DNA from: Treponema sp. Marseille-Q4130
GTDB taxonomy: Bacteria > Spirochaetota > Spirochaetia > Treponematales > Treponemataceae
Length of the DNA: 64,000 bases
Assembly: GCF_014334325.1 (NCBI RefSeq)
Contig: NZ_JACSET010000005.1
Span: 84,448-148,447, forward strand
Reading direction: 5' to 3'
In this document: positions 60,636 to 64,000 of the stretch, one piece after another
Position numbering within the stretch: position 1 is the stretch's first letter
Layout: each line of letters starts with the position of its first letter
Position numbers and translations under genes: made by a program
Notes under the pieces: model-generated
The model's input: only the letters and a program-made list of their open reading frames with translations
Databases searched by the model: none
What the model was told of the DNA's origin: nothing

Positions 60636-62210
60636 TCAATGTTTGCCGACGCCCGGAGCGGACCACATATAGTTTGTAACGCCCGCATCGCTTAAACCGA
60701 GCTCCGCATCGTATATTTTCCGCCACGTTTTATACATCTCCATATACTTTTTATGATTTTCCGCATCAGGTTCGAGCGTCGCTTCGATTTTTACCATGGC
60801 ATCCGCCGCTTCTTTGACGTTCGCGTATATGCCGGCTCCCGTTGCCGCAAGCATTGCAGCTCCGAGCGCCGTCGCTTCTTTTACTGCGGGAATGCGGAGC
60901 GGAAGGCCGAGTGCATCGCAGACAATCCGCGACCACAGTCTGCTTTTCGAAGCACCTCCTGCGAAGGTGACGACATGCGGCATGCTTCCCGTCGCTGATT
61001 TGACGAGCTGCATATGGCCGTAGGTGACGAGGGCCGTGCTTTCGAGTATGGAGCGGTAAAACGTATATTTGTTGAATTTGTCGGCATCCAAATCGAAGTT
61101 CGTAAAGGTCGGAGCTGCGTGCCGCCACGCGGAAAAATTCATGACGTCGGTAAAGGTACAAAACATACCGTGCGAACCTACGGAAATTTTTGCCGAGCGT
61201 TCGTCCATAAGCGCGTATACGTCTTTTCCGAGAGAAGCGGCTTCTTTTTTTTCTTCGGCACAAAATCCGTCGCGGTACCACCGCATAAAAAGGCCGGGTT
61301 TAAATGCGAGCGCTTCGTATTGCCACAGCGAGGGCTGAGCGTGACAGTTGACGCGGATGTCGCAGCGGTCGTTGATTTTTCCGCTTGCGGTATTGTATTC
61401 GTATTGCCAAAATGTTCCGCCGAAAACCGCCGCATCGTTCGCTTCCGTCGCTCCGACGCCGATCGTGCCGAGCTGCGCATCGCCTCCGCCGACGATGAGA
61501 GGCGTGCCTTCTTTGAGACCCGTTTCTTTTTCGCCTTCGCGGCTGACGCGGGCGGCAAGCGTACCGCATTCTTTCGATTCGGGAAATATATCGCTTTTTA
61601 AGCCGCAGCGTTCCGCTATCGTTTTGTCCCATGTTCTCGTTTCAAGCGAAAAAAGTCCGCTCGTAGAACCGTTGCTCGGCTCCACGGCGAGGACACCGCT
61701 CATCTTATAGATGAGCCAATCGTTGAACATGCCGACCGCGGCGGTTTTTTCGTATACGTCGGGGAGATTGTTTTTTACCCAAAGGATGCGCGGAAGGGCG
61801 CTCAACGAATACGTTTGCCCCGATTCGAGATAGAGTTCGTGTTCGAGCGTCGGCGACATCTTTTTCAATTGGATGACTTCGGCAGTACTGCGAGCATCGA
61901 CGTTTGCACAAGCCCACAGTTCCTTTCCGTTTTTATCGTAGAGGATGATCCCTTCGCGCATACACGTCGTGGAAACGGCCGCGATATCGCCGCTTTCGAT
62001 TTTCGATTTTTTTATCGCTTCCGATATGCAGCGCTTTGCCGCGTTCCAATTTTTTTCCCAATCGAAATTCATGCTGCCCGGATAGTTCGGATCTTCGAGG
62101 TGCTTCCACTCTTCCTGCACGCATTCGATCTGGTTTCCGTGTACGTCGAAAATGACGGCGCGGACGCTTCCGGTACCGGCATCTACGGCCATTAAATACT
62201 TTTTATCCAT
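60636..62210 (-). CDS. lsrK: Autoinducer-2 kinase LsrK
   Basis: LsrK phosphorylates AI-2 (DPD) in the cytoplasm, trapping it and creating the inducer of LsrR. It is a FGGY kinase. The N-terminus KYLMAVDAGTGSVRAVIFD and the LsrK-specific SMNFDWEKNWN, CMREGIILYDKNGKELWACANVDARS (seen as CMREGIILYD and WACANVDARS), GGGDAQLGTIGVG, GGTFWQYE and FMRWYRDGFCAEEKKEA follow the E. coli enzyme closely. The C-terminus ends in MWSAPGVG as in LsrK. At 524 residues it has the expected length. GAGGAGGCATAG precedes the ATG. Confidence 0.92.
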   Translation of the reverse strand: MDKKYLMAVDAGTGSVRAVIFDVHGNQIECVQEEWKHLEDPNYPGSMNFDWEKNWNAAKRCISEAIKKSKIESGDIAAVSTTCMREGIILYDKNGKELWACANVDARSTAEVIQLKKMSPTLEHELYLESGQTYSLSALPRILWVKNNLPDVYEKTAAVGMFNDWLIYKMSGVLAVEPSNGSTSGLFSLETRTWDKTIAERCGLKSDIFPESKECGTLAARVSREGEKETGLKEGTPLIVGGGDAQLGTIGVGATEANDAAVFGGTFWQYEYNTASGKINDRCDIRVNCHAQPSLWQYEALAFKPGLFMRWYRDGFCAEEKKEAASLGKDVYALMDERSAKISVGSHGMFCTFTDVMNFSAWRHAAPTFTNFDLDADKFNKYTFYRSILESTALVTYGHMQLVKSATGSMPHVVTFAGGASKSRLWSRIVCDALGLPLRIPAVKEATALGAAMLAATGAGIYANVKEAADAMVKIEATLEPDAENHKKYMEMYKTWRKIYDAELGLSDAGVTNYMWSAPGVGKH

Positions 62211-62241
62211 AACTATGCCTCCTCGTGTTGTCGCTCGATCA

Positions 62242-63168
62242 TCATGTATTTTTTACAAGCCAACGCGCGGTATCCTCGTCGGTTATGAGGATATCGGAGT
62301 AGTGCGCTCGAAGTGCCGCCCTGATCGCAACGTACTTTGCGCTTCCTGCCGCGACGGCGATAACGTTATGCAGTTTTTTCAGCGATTCGGGAGGGTAGGT
62401 CACCAAGTGTTCGTCGGTAGCGCTTGTGATAAACTTGCCGTTTTCGTCGAAAAAATGGGCGAGTACGTCTCCGACGGCACCGCACATTTTCAAAAAATCG
62501 AAATCGCTTTTTTGTATGATACCCGATTTGATGACGGTCGCATTGTCGTCGACGCCGCCGATACCGATAACCGAACAGCTTGCGGTCGTATGCATGCGCG
62601 CTATTTCGATGACGGCACTTTCTTTTTTGATCGCTTTTACCATTTCCGGCGTCGATGCGGCCAACGGCGCAGGGATGAGGTAGAGGGAAGCGTTGCCTGC
62701 AGACGACTGCGTATTCAGCAAATAGATGCTGACCCCTCCGGTGAGCGATACATAAGTCGGCCTTTTTTTCGAAATCTGTGAAAAATAATTCATAAAGCGG
62801 CCGGTCGTGTCTCCGTAACCGATATTGATGATCGGATTGTCGGAAAAATGTTCATCTATATACATAGCCGCCGCTTTTGCAATCGCGTCGTTAAGCGAAG
62901 CCGACGTGTACATTTCATCGGACGGAATAACGATAGCGTCGGCAAGAGCGTACGAATCGATGAGCGCCTGTTCCGCTTCGAGTCTGCCGCGAAAATTCGT
63001 GTGGATCGTGATTTGAACAACGTTTTCCTGCTCGGCTTTTTCGAGCAGACGGATGACGCGCATCCGCGAAACGGAAAGCATATCGGCTATCTCTTTTTGC
63101 GTTTTTTTCCTGATATAATAATACCATGCTGTTCGCACGATAAGCTCTTTTTCCCAGTCGGCCGTCAT
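62242..63168 (-). CDS. lsrR: LsrR/SorC-family transcriptional regulator
   Basis: LsrR represses AI-2 uptake genes until phospho-AI-2 binds. The N-terminal helix-turn-helix is KKTQKEIADMLSVSRMRVIRLLEKA, seen as QKEIADMLSVSRMRVIR. The C-terminal sugar-phosphate domain has VIPSDEMYTSASLNDAIA, NIGYGDTTGRFM, YVSLTGGVSI and VAAGSAKYVAIRAAL, typical of the SorC/DeoR-like effector fold. Its 308 residues match LsrR. It lies 31 bp upstream of lsrK on the same strand and divergent from lsrA, the canonical lsr arrangement. Confidence 0.92.
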   Translation of the reverse strand: MTADWEKELIVRTAWYYYIRKKTQKEIADMLSVSRMRVIRLLEKAEQENVVQITIHTNFRGRLEAEQALIDSYALADAIVIPSDEMYTSASLNDAIAKAAAMYIDEHFSDNPIINIGYGDTTGRFMNYFSQISKKRPTYVSLTGGVSIYLLNTQSSAGNASLYLIPAPLAASTPEMVKAIKKESAVIEIARMHTTASCSVIGIGGVDDNATVIKSGIIQKSDFDFLKMCGAVGDVLAHFFDENGKFITSATDEHLVTYPPESLKKLHNVIAVAAGSAKYVAIRAALRAHYSDILITDEDTARWLVKNT

Positions 63169-63190
63169 TTTCGATTTTTTTCTCCTAATT

Positions 63191-63426
63191 TGAACAAAAT
63201 ATCACTTTATGAACATAATATCACGATATTAAAAAAAACACAACAAAAAAATATATATATCGGTAATAAATTTCAGCCGATTCTGCCGGTATTTTGTCAG
63301 TATATCGGTTTATCGGTATCGAATATATAAATTTCGTTAAATTTTATAGTTTTTATTTGACAAAACGAAATTTCCGTTTTATACTTGAGATAATAAAAAT
63401 GTTTTTGATTAGAACAAAAGTTCTAA
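63191..63426. promoter_or_regulatory. Lsr control region: lsrA promoter and LsrR-type operators
   Basis: TTGACA (63357-63362), 17 bp, TATACT (63380-63385) drives lsrA. The inverted repeat TTAGAAC-AAAA-GTTCTAA (63409-63426) lies just downstream. Near lsrR, TGAACAAAATATCAC (63191-63205) and TGAACATAATATCAC (63210-63224) are 19-bp-spaced direct repeats; TGAACA is the known LsrR half-site in E. coli. The intervening 130 bp is AT-rich. Confidence 0.7.
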
Positions 63427-63457
63427 TATAAAATAGATATAAAAGGGGAATCGAACT

Positions 63458-64000
63458 ATGGGCGGCGATGTAAGCCCGATGTTGTCGGTACGGAAAATCT
63501 ATAAATCTTTCGGTTCCAACGCTGTGCTCAAAGGCATTGACTTGGATGTGTATCCCGGCGACGTGCTCGCGCTTATCGGAGGAAACGGCGCGGGAAAAAG
63601 CACACTCGTAAAGACGATTATGGGTATCAAAAAGCCCGATTCAGGCGAAATACTCGTCGACGGGAAACCGCTGCACTTCGGAAATCCGTCGGCGTCTCTC
63701 GCGTCGGGTGTTTACCTTATTCCGCAGGAGCCGATGCTCTTCCCGAATATGACGCTCGAAGAAAACGTCGTCATGGGAATCCCCGGTAATAAAAGCGAAC
63801 TGCACGATCGCTTGACGGATATCGTCTCTCAGCTCGGCTGGAAGCTCGATTTCAACCGCACGGCGCGTACGCTTTCGATTGCGGAACAGCAGCTCGTCGA
63901 AATCCTCCGCGGTCTCATGCGAGACGCGCGCGTTATGTTTTTCGACGAACCGACGTCGTCGCTTACGTTTGACGAAGTGAACTCGCTTTTTAAAATCATC
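63458..64000 (+). CDS. lsrA: LsrA-type AI-2 importer ATP-binding protein, N-terminal part
   Basis: The visible 181 residues are the first ATPase domain of a sugar-importer ATPase: KSFGSNAVLKGIDLDVYPGDVLALIGGNGAGKST (seen as GGNGAGKST), GVYLIPQEPMLFPNMTLEENV, the signature SIAEQQLVEILRG and VMFFDEPTSSLT. The phrase YLIPQEPMLFP is characteristic of LsrA. The gene runs off the window at 64000 and should contain a second ATPase domain. AGGGG lies ten bases before the ATG. It is expected to be followed by lsrCDB-like genes. It is divergent from lsrR. Confidence 0.9.
   Translation, partial: MGGDVSPMLSVRKIYKSFGSNAVLKGIDLDVYPGDVLALIGGNGAGKSTLVKTIMGIKKPDSGEILVDGKPLHFGNPSASLASGVYLIPQEPMLFPNMTLEENVVMGIPGNKSELHDRLTDIVSQLGWKLDFNRTARTLSIAEQQLVEILRGLMRDARVMFFDEPTSSLTFDEVNSLFKII

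Overview
The window reads as a spirochaete chromosome, most likely an oral-type Treponema with fairly balanced base composition. The clues are BspA-like treponemal leucine-rich repeat lipoproteins, many lipoprotein and outer-membrane precursors, a standalone RlmK-type methyltransferase, DUF2225, NfeD/stomatin and CdaA/YbbR genes, and strong TTGACA/TATAAT-like promoters. The species assignment is inference. Most genes lie on the minus strand in short operons.

Layout. 1-6063: ABC-F ATPase (cut by the window edge), DEAD-box helicase, RlmK-like methyltransferase, L31, Rho. 6335-15383: a membrane protein running into a triple structured repeat, class II aldolase, m5C methyltransferase, GH3 lipoprotein, zinc-ribbon protein, PlsC, a JAB-DinG helicase fusion, a HAD phosphatase and tRNA-Glu. 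15576-23792: an outer-membrane protein, then the minus-strand run dxs-folP-cdaA-cdaR-acpS-DUF2225-truA, with a mini-protein related to mS38 upstream of dxs. 23951-31432: metG-femAB-rnz, pepF and adenosine deaminase. 31475-36646: VapBC split by a structured repeat, an LRR lipoprotein and mnmG. 36734-38632: an RNase II-family exonuclease. 38774-49180: a sugar-acid catabolic island (TRAP importer, DapA-type aldolase, SDR, enolase-superfamily dehydratase, ABC importer) with a divergent GntR regulator and a VOC protein. 49205-58233: a beta-barrel protein, GpmA, CsoR-CopA, NfeD-stomatin, a COG0523 zinc GTPase and HicAB. 58312-64000: a lipoprotein, a cupin and an autoinducer-2 (Lsr) locus with lsrK, lsrR and the start of lsrA.

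How the genes work together. The island at 38774-49180 imports a sugar acid through two unrelated transporters, dehydrates it, oxidises or reduces it and cleaves it. Two copies of a TGTCWGACA palindrome mark both divergent promoters as GntR targets. CsoR should control its own promoter and copA through a palindrome between the -35 and -10 boxes. LsrR probably silences lsrA until LsrK makes phospho-AI-2.

The most unusual feature is a family of about 145-bp elements at 7015-7450, 20515-20767, 31894-32033 and 47691-47903. Each has four consecutive hairpins. Stem sequences differ completely between loci but stay paired, while short loop and linker motifs are conserved. Three loci lie directly upstream of genes (cdaA, vapC, the ABC operon). 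Other points of note: a copper chaperone encoded inside copA behind its own Shine-Dalgarno site, a dxs gene without a normal start codon, a ribosome-binding site made from a tRNA acceptor stem, and several apparently leaderless genes.
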